From the NCBI GenBank assembly GCA_030429235.1, contig JAUIDB010000007.1, positions 116,677-180,676 of the forward strand: a DNA stretch of 64,000 nucleotides, written 5' to 3'. The notes under the pieces were generated by a model. The model was not told the origin of the DNA. It was given only the letters and a program-made list of their open reading frames with translations, and searched no databases. The DNA comes from Thermoanaerobaculia bacterium. GTDB taxonomy: Bacteria > Acidobacteriota > Thermoanaerobaculia > Multivoradales > JAIOJS01. Of this stretch, positions 52,839-61,866 are shown in pieces (the first letter of the stretch is position 1; the number at the start of each line of letters is the position of its first letter). A program made the translations under genes and the position numbers.

Positions 52839-54059
52839 ATGGACTGGATCGGAACATGGGCAGATGCAGCGCGAACAGCAACTGGATTCTTCTGGAAGGC
52901 TGGCTGGGCCTTCGTCTTGGGCTACACCGTCTCGGGCCTGATCCAGGCCTTCGTTCCGAAGGCTCGGCTGACCCGACGGATGGGAGACCCTGGACTCCAG
53001 AGCGTTTCTCTCGCGACGATCTTCGGCGCGATCTCCTCCTCCTGCTCGTTTGCCGCTCTTGCCGCTGCCCGCTCCCTGGTCCTCAAGGGAGCCCACTTCG
53101 TGGCGGCCGTGGCCTTCATGTTCGCGTCGACCAATCTCGTCATCGAGCTCGGCGTGCTCATCTTCATCTTCCTCGGGTGGCAGTACGTCGCAGCGGAGAT
53201 CGTCGGCGGCGTGATCCTCATCGCGATCAGCTCGATCCTGATTCGCCTGACCTATCCGAAGAAGTGGTTCGAGCAGGCTCGGGAGAAGGTCGAAGGTGAC
53301 TCCGAAGAGGAGGAGGACGACTTCGACTGGAAGGAGAGGATCCGGAATCGACGGGGCTGGCATCTGGTCGGCCACAAGTTCGCGATGGACTGGAAGATGG
53401 TCTGGGAGGAGATCGTCATCGGCTTCACCGTCGCGGGATTCGTCGCGGTCCTCGTCCCCGCCTCCTTCTGGGCGAAGATCTTCCTGATCGACGCCGGGGG
53501 CTCGGTTCCTCAGTGGCTCGTCCTGCTCGAGAACGCCGCAGTGGCCCCGTTCGTCGCGGCGGCCACCTTCATCGGCTCGATGGGCAACATCCCGCTCGCG
53601 ACCGTGCTCGCCTCCAACGGCGTCCTCTTCGCCGGGATCATGGGGTTCATCTACTCGGACCTCATGGTGCCGCCCCTGGTCGCGATCAACGCGAAGTACT
53701 ACGGCAAGCGGGTCGCCCTCTACATCGCCGGCGTCATGTTCGTCTCGATCGTCGCGACGGCGCTGATCCTCCACTACGGCTTCGCGGCCCTGGGCATCAC
53801 ACCCGAAACCGATCGCGCGATCGACCACGTCAGCCGCTTCGCGATCGACTACACCTTCTGGCTGAACCTGGCGATGGTCGGTCTCGCGGCCTGGATGGTC
53901 CGCCTGCACCGCGCACACGTGACGGAGCACACGGACGGGATGGACCACGACCACGCAGAAGACGGCGTCTCGACCAAGCGGCTGGTCGTCTACGCGATGC
54001 TCGTCCTCGTAGCCGGCGGCTTGGTGGCAGGTTGGCTCACCGGACGTTTCGTCGGGTGA
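52839..54059 (+). CDS. DUF318/ArsP-like permease
   Basis: A 406-residue membrane permease with about eight to ten helices and a charged central loop (EGDSEEEEDDFDWKERIRNRRG). Family motifs are SSSCSFAALAAARSLVLKGA in the first half and GSMGNIPLATVLASNGVLFAGIMGFIYSDLMVPP in the second. Members export metals, metalloids or organoarsenicals; here the neighbours point to copper or zinc. The GGGAGG site lies seven bases before the ATG. It is divergent from the ECF sigma block and heads the plus-strand block. A His/Asp-rich loop (HTDGMDHDHAED) is near the C-terminus. Confidence 0.82.
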   Translation: MDWIGTWADAARTATGFFWKAGWAFVLGYTVSGLIQAFVPKARLTRRMGDPGLQSVSLATIFGAISSSCSFAALAAARSLVLKGAHFVAAVAFMFASTNLVIELGVLIFIFLGWQYVAAEIVGGVILIAISSILIRLTYPKKWFEQAREKVEGDSEEEEDDFDWKERIRNRRGWHLVGHKFAMDWKMVWEEIVIGFTVAGFVAVLVPASFWAKIFLIDAGGSVPQWLVLLENAAVAPFVAAATFIGSMGNIPLATVLASNGVLFAGIMGFIYSDLMVPPLVAINAKYYGKRVALYIAGVMFVSIVATALILHYGFAALGITPETDRAIDHVSRFAIDYTFWLNLAMVGLAAWMVRLHRAHVTEHTDGMDHDHAEDGVSTKRLVVYAMLVLVAGGLVAGWLTGRFVG

Positions 54060-54119
54060 GCACTGGTGAGAGCCTCTCGGCGTGACACGCTTCCGAAGCA
54101 ACGCCCCATGGAGATCTCG

Positions 54120-55256
54120 ATGCCTTCGACCCTTGAACAACTGACCTCGCTCCCCAACCTCCACCCGGCGCTCGTCCACTTTCCGATCGCTCTGGCGCCG
54201 GTGGCGGTTCTCTTCGACCTCGCCGCTCTCCTGCAGCCCTCTCGACGAAGCGAGTGGGCGCGAGGCGCTTCTGCCTTGTGGGTCCTCGCGGCGCTCGGCG
54301 CGTGGGCTGCCTGGTGGGCGGGAGGTCGCGCGGCCGACTCCGTCGTCGGGCTCTCGGCCCGAGCCCAGGCTCGCGTCGGGGAGCACTCGGATTGGGGTCT
54401 CTGGACGCTGTGGGCGTTCGTCGCCATCGCGGTGGCCCGAGTCGTCCTGGGTCACCTGCGGCCCTCCGGAAAGACGCTGCCGGCCCTCGGCGCCGTTCTC
54501 GGTCTCGGCGCCTGCGCCCTCGTCGGCACCACGGCCGACCTCGGCGGTGGTCTCGTCTATCAGCTCGGCGTGGCCGTCGAGCGGCCGGAGTCCGGGGGCA
54601 CGGCGACCGGCGTCCCGAAGACTTCTTCCTCGAATCCATCGGCTGCCGACACCGCGACCGCCGGAATGGTCGACGATCCCGCGAACCGCCTCGAGACCCG
54701 GGAGGACGGGACCGTCGTCTGGAGCCCCGCACCGGGAGACGCGACGGCCTTGGGGTCGATCCTCCAGCCGGTGAGCGGAGACGTGGGTGAAGCGGTCCGA
54801 GTGGGCGAATCGGAGGGCTCCGGTTCCAAGGGGCTCACCCTGGAGGTCTCCGGCCGGACGCTCCTGACCCTTCCCGGAGACTTCAGGGACGTCGAGGTCG
54901 CTGCCGTGGTCGACGTCGAGGAGTTCTCCGGCACGTTCGGCCTCGCGCATCACGTCCGTGACGCCGCGCGGGCCGGCCTCCTGACCGTCGGTGTGACGGA
55001 CGGGACCTTCACTCTCCTCACCTTGGATGCGGAGTCGGACCCGAAGATCCTCGACGAAGCGACGTCCCTTCTGCCGGAGGGTCCGCTGGAGCTCGCCGTC
55101 ACCGCCGCGGGTCGTCATCTCCGTGGGACCCTGGCCGGCAAGCTCGTCGTGCACGGCCACGAACCCGCGCTTCCCCGGGGAGGCGCTGGAATCCTCGTCG
55201 ACGGTGAGGGCTCGATTCGACTCGAGAGCCTCGTCGTCACCCCGATCGACGACTGA
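54120..55256 (+). CDS. DUF2231 membrane domain fused to an exported beta-sandwich domain
   Basis: A protein of about 378 residues. The first ~150 residues are a DUF2231-type four-helix membrane domain (NLHPALVHFPIALAPVAVLFD, with conserved His in HP and HFP). A Ser/Thr/Pro linker leads to a concanavalin-like beta-sandwich (FRDVEVAAVVDVEEFSGTFG to GIRLESLVV-like end). The DUF2231 domain often occurs beside metal and haem genes. The fusion is unusual. The ATG at 54120 has GGAGA five bases upstream; an ATG at 54108 is the alternative. It follows the permease by 60 bases. Confidence 0.75.
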   Translation: MPSTLEQLTSLPNLHPALVHFPIALAPVAVLFDLAALLQPSRRSEWARGASALWVLAALGAWAAWWAGGRAADSVVGLSARAQARVGEHSDWGLWTLWAFVAIAVARVVLGHLRPSGKTLPALGAVLGLGACALVGTTADLGGGLVYQLGVAVERPESGGTATGVPKTSSSNPSAADTATAGMVDDPANRLETREDGTVVWSPAPGDATALGSILQPVSGDVGEAVRVGESEGSGSKGLTLEVSGRTLLTLPGDFRDVEVAAVVDVEEFSGTFGLAHHVRDAARAGLLTVGVTDGTFTLLTLDAESDPKILDEATSLLPEGPLELAVTAAGRHLRGTLAGKLVVHGHEPALPRGGAGILVDGEGSIRLESLVVTPIDD

Positions 55257-55271
55257 ACCGGAGTCAACGCC

Positions 55272-55718
55272 ATGAATCATCGCGCGCTTGCTGCTGCCTT
55301 CCTCCTCCTCCTCCCCTCGATGCTGACGGCCTCTGCAGGAGCAGAAGCCGAGCTCTCGACCCCCGAGGCCGTCGTCGACGCCTTTCACGAGGCGCTCGGC
55401 GGAGGGGACCGTCAGGCCGTGCTCGACCTGCTGACCGAAGACGTCCTGATCTTCGAATCGGGGGGCGCCGAGCTCTCACGGGACGAGTACGCTCACCACC
55501 ATCTCGGGTCCGACATGGCGTTCTCGGCCGCGACCGAGAGCAAGGTCGTCGATCGACGCCGCGGAGGAGACGACGAGACGTCCTGGGTCCTGACCCGGAC
55601 CGAGACCTCGGGCACGTTCCGGGACCGAGAGATCTCCGCCCGAGGCACGGAGACGATGATCCTCAGCCGCGGCGAAAGCGGGTGGAAGATCGTCCACATT
55701 CACTGGTCCTCGCGATGA
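55272..55718 (+). CDS. exported NTF2-like (SnoaL/DUF4440) protein
   Basis: A 148-residue protein with a signal peptide (NHRALAAAFLLLLPSMLTASAGA) and an NTF2-like cone fold: TPEAVVDAFHEALGGGDRQAVLDLLTEDVLIFE, then beta strands ending ESGWKIVHIHWSS. Many such proteins bind small ligands; catalytic residues are not evident. His pairs (AHHHLGSDM) could bind metal. It begins 15 bases after the DUF2231 fusion gene and is cotranscribed. Confidence 0.8.
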   Translation: MNHRALAAAFLLLLPSMLTASAGAEAELSTPEAVVDAFHEALGGGDRQAVLDLLTEDVLIFESGGAELSRDEYAHHHLGSDMAFSAATESKVVDRRRGGDDETSWVLTRTETSGTFRDREISARGTETMILSRGESGWKIVHIHWSSR

Positions 55719-55721
55719 GTG

Positions 55722-55771
55722 CGAACGAAGGATCTATCCGCCGTGTTTCCGTTCGGATAGCGTCTCGTTCG
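55722..55771. promoter_or_regulatory. nested inverted repeat before the second ECF sigma gene
   Basis: CGAACGA (55722-55728) pairs with TCGTTCG (55765-55771), and inside it CTATCCG (55734-55740) pairs with CGGATAG (55754-55760). The two concentric 7-bp stems flank a 13-base loop and end at the GTG start codon. This could be an operator or an RNA structure hiding the start. Confidence 0.5.
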
Positions 55772-56373
55772 TGAAGACTTCCGAGCACCCCGGACCCGCG
55801 ACTGGCTCGGTCTCGCGCGACGTCACCACGGCCCTGGTCGAGAACCATCGACGGTTTCTCGCCTTCGTCGAGCGCCGGGTGGGAAGCCGCCAGGACGCCG
55901 AGGAGATCGTGCAGTCGGCTTTCGTACGGGGCCTCGAACGAGCAGACCAGATCGAGGACCAGGGGCGGGCGGTGGCCTGGTTCTACCAGGTGCTGCGCAA
56001 CGCGATCGTCGACCACTGGCGGGCGGAAGGGCTCGCCACGCGAGCCGAGGATGCGTTGAAGGGGGAATGGCATGACGCGGTGACGCCGCCCCCGGAGCTG
56101 GAGAGCGAGATCTGCGGCTGTTTCGAGCCTCTGCTCCCGACGCTCAAGGACGAGTACTCCGAGATCCTGCAGCGGGTCGACCTCGGAGGAGAACGCCCGG
56201 TCGAGGTCGCGGAAGATCTCGGGATTACCGCCAACAACGCGATGGTGCGTCTCCACCGCGCCCGCCGGTCGCTGCGAGACGCGTTGGTGCGCTCGTGCCG
56301 AACCTGCGCCGAGCACGGGTGTCTCGACTGCTCCTGCGGCTCAAAGATGAAACGACCGAAGAAGGGACTGTAA
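55771..56373 (+). CDS. second Cys-motif ECF sigma factor (CorE-like)
   Basis: A 200-residue ECF sigma factor starting at GTG. Sigma-2 includes RQDAEEIVQSAFVRGLERA and AVAWFYQVLRNAIVDHWR; sigma-4 includes RPVEVAEDLGITANNAMVRLHRARRSL. A CGC motif lies in the linker (C115, C117) and the C-terminus has C176, C179, C184, C187 and C189 with H182 (SCRTCAEHGCLDCSC). No anti-sigma factor gene is adjacent. The pattern matches metal-switched CorE sigma factors. It directly precedes the CopA-type ATPase, TolC-like and multicopper oxidase genes, which are natural targets. No ribosome binding site is obvious. Confidence 0.87.
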   Translation: MKTSEHPGPATGSVSRDVTTALVENHRRFLAFVERRVGSRQDAEEIVQSAFVRGLERADQIEDQGRAVAWFYQVLRNAIVDHWRAEGLATRAEDALKGEWHDAVTPPPELESEICGCFEPLLPTLKDEYSEILQRVDLGGERPVEVAEDLGITANNAMVRLHRARRSLRDALVRSCRTCAEHGCLDCSCGSKMKRPKKGL

Positions 56374-56421
56374 GGGTCTCCGCCATCGACCGTCTGCCCG
56401 GTCGAACCAGGAGGACCGACC

Positions 56422-58875
56422 ATGAAACACGAACACGAACATCACCACGAGCACCACTCGCAGCACCACCACGACCACGACTCGTCCCCGGACCAAGGCC
56501 CGGTCGACCAGCACTCGTGCTGCAAGACCAATCAAGAGCCGACCGAGGCGCAGCCCTCTCCCGAAGCCCCGGCGGCGTGCCATGGGCATGGGCCCGATGC
56601 CGGCCAGCATCACGCCCATTCGAGCCGGCCTACAGCGAGCGCACCCGCGGCGGGCGGATCCTGGACCTGCCCGATGCACCCGGAGGTCGTCTCCGACGGA
56701 CCCGGCTCGTGTCCGAAGTGCGGCATGGCCCTCGAGCCGGCAGTGCCCACGGCCGCCTCGAAGACCGAGTGGACCTGCCCGATGCATCCGGAGATCGTCT
56801 CGGACGAGCCCGGGAGCTGCCCGATCTGCGGGATGGCTCTCGAGCCCCGGACGGTCTCGCTCGAAGCGCCCGAGAACCCCGAGCTGGCGGAGATGCGCCG
56901 TCGTTGGTGGGTCTCGGCCCCGCTGGCGCTCGGGACCCTGATCCTGGCGATGGGGGAGATGATCCCCGGGGACCCGCTCGGCCGCTGGCTTTCTCTGGAA
57001 GCCCGGGTCTGGTGGCAGCTCGTCCTCGCGACCCCGGTCGCGACCTGGGGCGCCTGGCCCTTCTACCAGCGGGCCGTCGCCTCGGTCCGCAACCGGTCTC
57101 TCAACATGTTCACGCTGATCGGCCTCGGCATCGCCGTCGCCTTCGGCTTCAGCCTCTTCGCCGTTTCCTTCCCTGGGCTCCTGCCGGCCGCGATCCGCCA
57201 CGGCGGGGTCGTCCCGGTCTATTTCGAAGCCGCGGCGGTGATCACTGCCCTCGTGCTGCTCGGGCAGGTCCTCGAGCTGCGGGCCCGGAGCGCGACGTCG
57301 AAGGCGCTCGAGAAGCTCCTCGGCCTCGCACCCAAGACCGCGCGAAGGGTCGACGAGAGCGGACGTGAGCACGACGTCGACCTCGGAGCCGTTCAGGTCG
57401 GAGATCTCCTGCGGGTCCGCCCGGGCGAGAAGATCCCGGTCGACGGGACGATCGTCGAGGGGCGGAGTGTCATCGACGAGTCGATGGTGACCGGCGAGCC
57501 GATTCCGGTCGAGAAGAAGGCGGGCGACGAGGTCGTCGGCTCGACGCTGAACGGCTCGGGCGGCTTCTTGATGCGGGCCGAGCGGGTCGGATCCGAGACG
57601 CTGCTCTCCCGCATCGTCCAGATGGTCGCCGACGCCCAGCGCAGCCGGGCGCCGATCCAGCGTCTGGCCGACCAGGTTTCGGCGTGGTTCGTGGCCGCCG
57701 TCCTCGTGATCGCGGCCCTGACCTTCGTCGCGTGGTGGGTCGTCGGACCCGAGCCGCGCCTCGCGCACGCGCTCCTCAACGCGGTCGCGGTCCTGATCAT
57801 CGCCTGCCCGTGCGCGCTCGGGCTCGCGACTCCGATGTCGATCATGGTCGCGACCGGACGGGCGGCGTCGGCCGGTGTCCTCTTCCGCGATGCCGAGGCG
57901 ATCGAGCACCTGCGTCGCGTCGACACCCTGGTCGTCGACAAGACCGGCACGCTGACCGAAGGTCGGCCGGAAGTCACCGATGTCGTGGCCGCGGACGGAT
58001 TCGAGTCCGACGAAGTGCTGGCGCTGGCCGCCGCGGTCGAGACCGCCAGCGAGCATCCCCTGGCCGCGGCCGTCGTCCGAGGAGCGGAGGCACGCTCCCT
58101 CGAGCTGTCCAAGGTCGAGGACTTCGCTTCGACCACGGGGCAGGGAGTCTCGGGGACCGTGTCCGGTCGCCGGGTGCTCCTCGGCAACGCCGCCATGCTG
58201 GAAGGCGCCGGCCTCTCGGCCGGTTCACTGGCGGAGAGCGCCGAGACGCTGCGAGAACAGGCCAAGACGGTGCTGTTCGTGGCGGTCGGCGACACCGTCT
58301 CCGGACTCGTCGCCGTCGCCGACCCCATCAAGGCCACGACACCGAAGGCGCTGCGAGCGCTGGCGGCAGAAGGCGTCCACGTCGTGATGCTGACCGGGGA
58401 CGCCCGCGCCACCGCCGAGGCGGTGGGGCGGGAGCTCGGTCTCGACGAGGTGATCGCGGGGGCGCGCCCCGAAGACAAGGCGGAAACCGTCGCGAAGCTC
58501 CAAACCGAAGGCCGCTTCGTGGCCATGGCGGGAGACGGCGTCAACGATGCACCGGCCCTCGCACGCGCCCAGATCGGGATCGCGATGGGGACCGGCACCG
58601 ACGTCGCCATGGAGTCGGCCGGCGTGACCCTGGTCAAGGGGGATCTCGAAGGGATCGTGCGCGCTCGCAAGCTGTCGCGGGCGACGATGGCCAACATCCG
58701 CCAGAACCTCTTCTGGGCCTTCGCCTACAACGCGGCCGGGGTGCCGATCGCCGCAGGGCTGCTCTACCCCTGGACAGGCTGGCTCCTGTCGCCGATGATC
58801 GCCGCGGCGGCGATGAGCCTCAGCTCGGTTTCGGTGATCGCCAACTCGCTGCGCCTGCGCCGGACCCGGGTCTGA
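56422..58875 (+). CDS. copA: CopA-type Cu(I) P1B ATPase with duplicated metal-binding domains
   Basis: An 817-residue copper-exporting ATPase. The first ~70 residues are very His-rich ([20 protein letters not shown], then [14 protein letters not shown]). Two near-identical heavy-metal-binding domains follow at 81-106 and 117-142 ([20 protein letters not shown] and [20 protein letters not shown]) in place of the usual ferredoxin-like MxCxxC domains. The transport motif is CPC (462-464), phosphorylation is at D506 in DKTGTLTEG and the actuator motif is TGEP. AGGAGG precedes the ATG. It exports Cu(I) from the cytoplasm, completing the CopB, Cus and oxidase set. Confidence 0.93.
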   Translation: MKHEHEHHHEHHSQHHHDHDSSPDQGPVDQHSCCKTNQEPTEAQPSPEAPAACHGHGPDAGQHHAHSSRPTASAPAAGGSWTCPMHPEVVSDGPGSCPKCGMALEPAVPTAASKTEWTCPMHPEIVSDEPGSCPICGMALEPRTVSLEAPENPELAEMRRRWWVSAPLALGTLILAMGEMIPGDPLGRWLSLEARVWWQLVLATPVATWGAWPFYQRAVASVRNRSLNMFTLIGLGIAVAFGFSLFAVSFPGLLPAAIRHGGVVPVYFEAAAVITALVLLGQVLELRARSATSKALEKLLGLAPKTARRVDESGREHDVDLGAVQVGDLLRVRPGEKIPVDGTIVEGRSVIDESMVTGEPIPVEKKAGDEVVGSTLNGSGGFLMRAERVGSETLLSRIVQMVADAQRSRAPIQRLADQVSAWFVAAVLVIAALTFVAWWVVGPEPRLAHALLNAVAVLIIACPCALGLATPMSIMVATGRAASAGVLFRDAEAIEHLRRVDTLVVDKTGTLTEGRPEVTDVVAADGFESDEVLALAAAVETASEHPLAAAVVRGAEARSLELSKVEDFASTTGQGVSGTVSGRRVLLGNAAMLEGAGLSAGSLAESAETLREQAKTVLFVAVGDTVSGLVAVADPIKATTPKALRALAAEGVHVVMLTGDARATAEAVGRELGLDEVIAGARPEDKAETVAKLQTEGRFVAMAGDGVNDAPALARAQIGIAMGTGTDVAMESAGVTLVKGDLEGIVRARKLSRATMANIRQNLFWAFAYNAAGVPIAAGLLYPWTGWLLSPMIAAAAMSLSSVSVIANSLRLRRTRV

Positions 58876-58897
58876 GCGGGCTCTCGGAGACACGACC

Positions 58898-60346
58898 ATG
58901 CAGACACTTCGGAAGGCTCTCCTGGCCCTCGTGCTCGCCGCCCTGTTCCCACTGGCCACCGGATGCGCGAGCGTCGACCCCGGACCGGCGGTCGTCGCGA
59001 CGGCCGAGATACTCGAAGCCCGGGGCGTGAGCGGGGTCGCCTGGCAGGCCGAAGGCGACGACAACGGGCAGATCGCCCAGAGAGTCGAGGAGATCCTCTC
59101 CCAGCCGGTCGGCCCGGCCGAGGCCGGGCGCCTGGCCCTCTACCGGAGCCCGGACGTCCAGGCCTCGCTCGCCGAGCTCGGCGTCGCCCAGGCCGCCCTC
59201 GCCCAGGCGACCCGCTTCGCGAATCCCGGGCTCTCGTTCGCCTTCCTCGAGGGGAGTGGGGAGAGCCAGAGGACAGCCGGACTCGCCGCGGACGTCGTCG
59301 ACTGGCTGACCCAGCCTCTCCGCCGGCGGCTCGGGGAAGCGGAGCTCGAGCACACGAAGCTGGAAGTGGCGGCGGCGCTCTTCGACGGCGTCGCGGCCGC
59401 CGAGCTCGCCCTGATCGAGCTGCAGACCGCCGAGGCCATTGCGGCGGCTACCGAGAGTCGCGAGGAAGGGGCCCTGGCCGCAGCCGAGTACGCGCGCGCG
59501 CTCCACGAGGCCGGGAACCTCACCCTACGAGATCAGACCCTGGTCGAAGCCGCCTGGGCCGAGGCGAAGGCGGACGGGATCTCCCGTCGCGAGGAGACCG
59601 AGCGGGCCCGAGAGCAGCTGCTCCGACTGGTCGGCCTCGACGGCGGAACCGCATGGACCGCGGCGCCGCTGGCTCGACCCCCATCGCTTCCGTCGTTCGA
59701 CCCTGGAGAGCTCCAGGAAGCCGCCGTCCGCGACCGGCTCGACCTGGCAGCCGCCCACTGGGCGGTGGACGCCCTGGAGCGGGCGCGCGGGCTCCATCAG
59801 GCCACCCGCTGGCTCCCGGTCGGGGTCGAGATCGGGGTCGAGCGTGAGTCCGAAGGTGGGGTGCGTCTGACCGGCCCGACGATCGAGCTGGCACTCCCCA
59901 TCTTCGACACGGGCTCGGCGATGCAAGCGGGCTACGAGGCGGAGATCGCCCGCGCCCGCGCTCAGGTCGCCAGCCTCGAGAACCACGTTCGCTCAGAGGT
60001 CCGGGAAGCGCTCGCCGCGACGGCCTCCGCCACCGACCGGATCCAGGTCCTGGAAAGTGACCTCGTGCCCGCTCGGCGCCGAGCGCTCGAACTGGCTGTC
60101 CGGGAGTCGTACCAGATGCTGGTAGGAGTCTTCGAGCTCCTGGACGCCAAGGACCAGCTGCTCGAGGCCGAGATCGCACTCCTCGAGGCCACCGTGGACG
60201 CCTGGAGGGCTCGCGTCGAGCTCGTCCGGGCCCTCGGCCGGACGATCACCTCGTCGGCCACCCCCGACTCCAACCACCCAGAGTCATCAGAGAGGCCGGA
60301 ACCTTCGACCGGCCACGAGGAGATGGAACATGATCACACGTCGTGA
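58898..60346 (+). CDS. TolC-family outer-membrane efflux lipoprotein
   Basis: A 482-residue outer-membrane factor with a lipobox (LATGC, Cys23) and TolC-type repeats: LALYRSPDVQASLAELGVAQAAL and RDRLDLAAAHWAVDALERARG. A His-containing C-terminal tail (PEPSTGHEEMEHDHTS) is unusual. There is no RND gene next to it, so it may serve the pumps at 9,404, 39,659 or 61,867, or deliver copper out of the periplasm. It overlaps the oxidase gene by 17 bases and follows the CopA-type ATPase by 22 bases. Confidence 0.85.
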   Translation: MQTLRKALLALVLAALFPLATGCASVDPGPAVVATAEILEARGVSGVAWQAEGDDNGQIAQRVEEILSQPVGPAEAGRLALYRSPDVQASLAELGVAQAALAQATRFANPGLSFAFLEGSGESQRTAGLAADVVDWLTQPLRRRLGEAELEHTKLEVAAALFDGVAAAELALIELQTAEAIAAATESREEGALAAAEYARALHEAGNLTLRDQTLVEAAWAEAKADGISRREETERAREQLLRLVGLDGGTAWTAAPLARPPSLPSFDPGELQEAAVRDRLDLAAAHWAVDALERARGLHQATRWLPVGVEIGVERESEGGVRLTGPTIELALPIFDTGSAMQAGYEAEIARARAQVASLENHVRSEVREALAATASATDRIQVLESDLVPARRRALELAVRESYQMLVGVFELLDAKDQLLEAEIALLEATVDAWRARVELVRALGRTITSSATPDSNHPESSERPEPSTGHEEMEHDHTS

Positions 60347-61733
60347 CTGGCTGACCTCGGCCGCGCTCGTCGGCGGAGCTGCGCTCGCGGGCCGTCGGTT
60401 GTCGGCCCAGACCCAAGACCCGCACGCCGGCCACGCTCAGGGCGGGCATTCGCACCATCCGACACCGCCAGCCGACTTGCACCAAGGGGGCGCAGCAGGC
60501 TCCGGGCCGTCGATCGTCCGCCCGGTCGTCGCTCCGCCGTCCCGCGCCGAGGTCCGTCGGCTTCGGAGCGAGCTCGGCTACACGCCGGTGACGACGCCGG
60601 ACGGGATCACATCCCGGTGGCGCCGCAACGGAGCCTGGAAGGAGTTCCACCTGGTCGCCCACGAGGTCGAGCAGACCTTCGCACCGGGGATGACCGTCAA
60701 GGCCTGGGGCTACAACGGCGGCACGCCAGGACCGACGATCGAGGCGGTCGAAGGGGACTCGGTGCGCATCTTCGTGACCAACCACCTTCCCGAGCACACG
60801 ACGGTGCACTGGCACGGCCTCTTCCTGCCGAACGGGATGGACGGGGTCGGCGGTCTCCTTCAGCCTCACATCCGTCCCGGCGAGACCTACGTCTACGAGT
60901 TCGAGCTCCGCCAACACGGGACCTTCATGTACCACCCGCACGCCGACGAGATGGTCCAGATGGCCCTCGGAATGGCCGGCTTCTTCATCGTCCATCCGAA
61001 GCGGCCCCGCAAGGAGCCGATCGACCGCGACTTCTGCATCCTGCCGCACATGTGGGCGATCCACCCCGGAACCTACCGGCCGGACCCCATGGTCATGCTC
61101 GACTTCGAGGTCTTCACGTTCAACGGCCGCGCCTTCCCTGGAACCGCGCCTCTCGTGGTGCGGAAGGACGACCAGGTGCGGCTGCGCTTCGCCAACGTCT
61201 CGATGACCAGCCATCCGATCCATATCCACGGCCATCGGTTCTGGGTCACCGAGACCGACGGCGGGCAGGTCCCCGAATCGGCGTGGGTGCCGGAGACGAG
61301 CCTGAACATCGTCGCCGGCCAGACCCGGGCCGTCGATTTCGTCGCGGACGCCCCGGGAGACTGGCCCCTCCACTGTCATAAGACCCACCACGCGATGAAC
61401 GCGATGGGCCACGACCTGCCGAACCCGATCGGAGCCGATCTCGAAGCAGTCGGTCGGAAAATCTCCGGTCTGGTCCCCGGCTTCATGGAGATGGGCACCA
61501 CCGGAATGGCTGAGCATGCCGAGCACGCCGGCCACATGCAGCTCCCGGAGAACACCCTCCCGATGATGGCCGGGCAGGGGCCCTTCGGGCCCATCGAGAT
61601 GGGCGGCATGTTCACCGTCGTCAAGGTCCGCGATGGCATCGAGAGCTACGGTGATCCCGGCTGGTTCGACCATCCCGACGGGACCGTCGCGCGCCGCGTC
61701 GAACAAGCTCCAGACGACCTGGCGGCTTGGTGA
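60330..61733 (+). CDS. multicopper oxidase (Tat-exported)
   Basis: A 467-residue periplasmic multicopper oxidase, probably a cuprous oxidase that protects by converting Cu(I) to Cu(II). A twin-arginine signal is present (MITRRDWLTSAALVGGAALA), so it is folded before export. Cupredoxin domains carry the copper motifs HWHG (in TTVHWHGLFLP), HPHAD (in MYHPHADEM), HPIHIHGH and the type 1 site HCHKTHHAM. The N-terminus has a His-rich stretch (HAGHAQGGHSHHP) and the C-terminus a Met/His-rich segment (MEMGTTGMAEHAEHAGHMQL) resembling copper-binding loops of CopA/CueO oxidases. It ends the plus-strand block. Confidence 0.9.
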   Translation: MITRRDWLTSAALVGGAALAGRRLSAQTQDPHAGHAQGGHSHHPTPPADLHQGGAAGSGPSIVRPVVAPPSRAEVRRLRSELGYTPVTTPDGITSRWRRNGAWKEFHLVAHEVEQTFAPGMTVKAWGYNGGTPGPTIEAVEGDSVRIFVTNHLPEHTTVHWHGLFLPNGMDGVGGLLQPHIRPGETYVYEFELRQHGTFMYHPHADEMVQMALGMAGFFIVHPKRPRKEPIDRDFCILPHMWAIHPGTYRPDPMVMLDFEVFTFNGRAFPGTAPLVVRKDDQVRLRFANVSMTSHPIHIHGHRFWVTETDGGQVPESAWVPETSLNIVAGQTRAVDFVADAPGDWPLHCHKTHHAMNAMGHDLPNPIGADLEAVGRKISGLVPGFMEMGTTGMAEHAEHAGHMQLPENTLPMMAGQGPFGPIEMGGMFTVVKVRDGIESYGDPGWFDHPDGTVARRVEQAPDDLAAW

Positions 61734-61866
61734 GTAAGTCGGTCGGTTCACTCCCCAAGGGCAGATGGTCAGGACGGCCAGGCTCCGCCAGCGATCACCA
61801 GTCCGAACGCCTGCAGCCCCCTCCGGAGCAGTCCCTCCGCGAGTCTCGAGTTGAATGGCGCTGTGC

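Noticed and set aside
52680-55388. 902-codon minus-strand open frame opposite the permease and DUF2231 genes
   Set aside because: Translation is charged low-complexity sequence; three convincing plus-strand genes with ribosome sites occupy the region.
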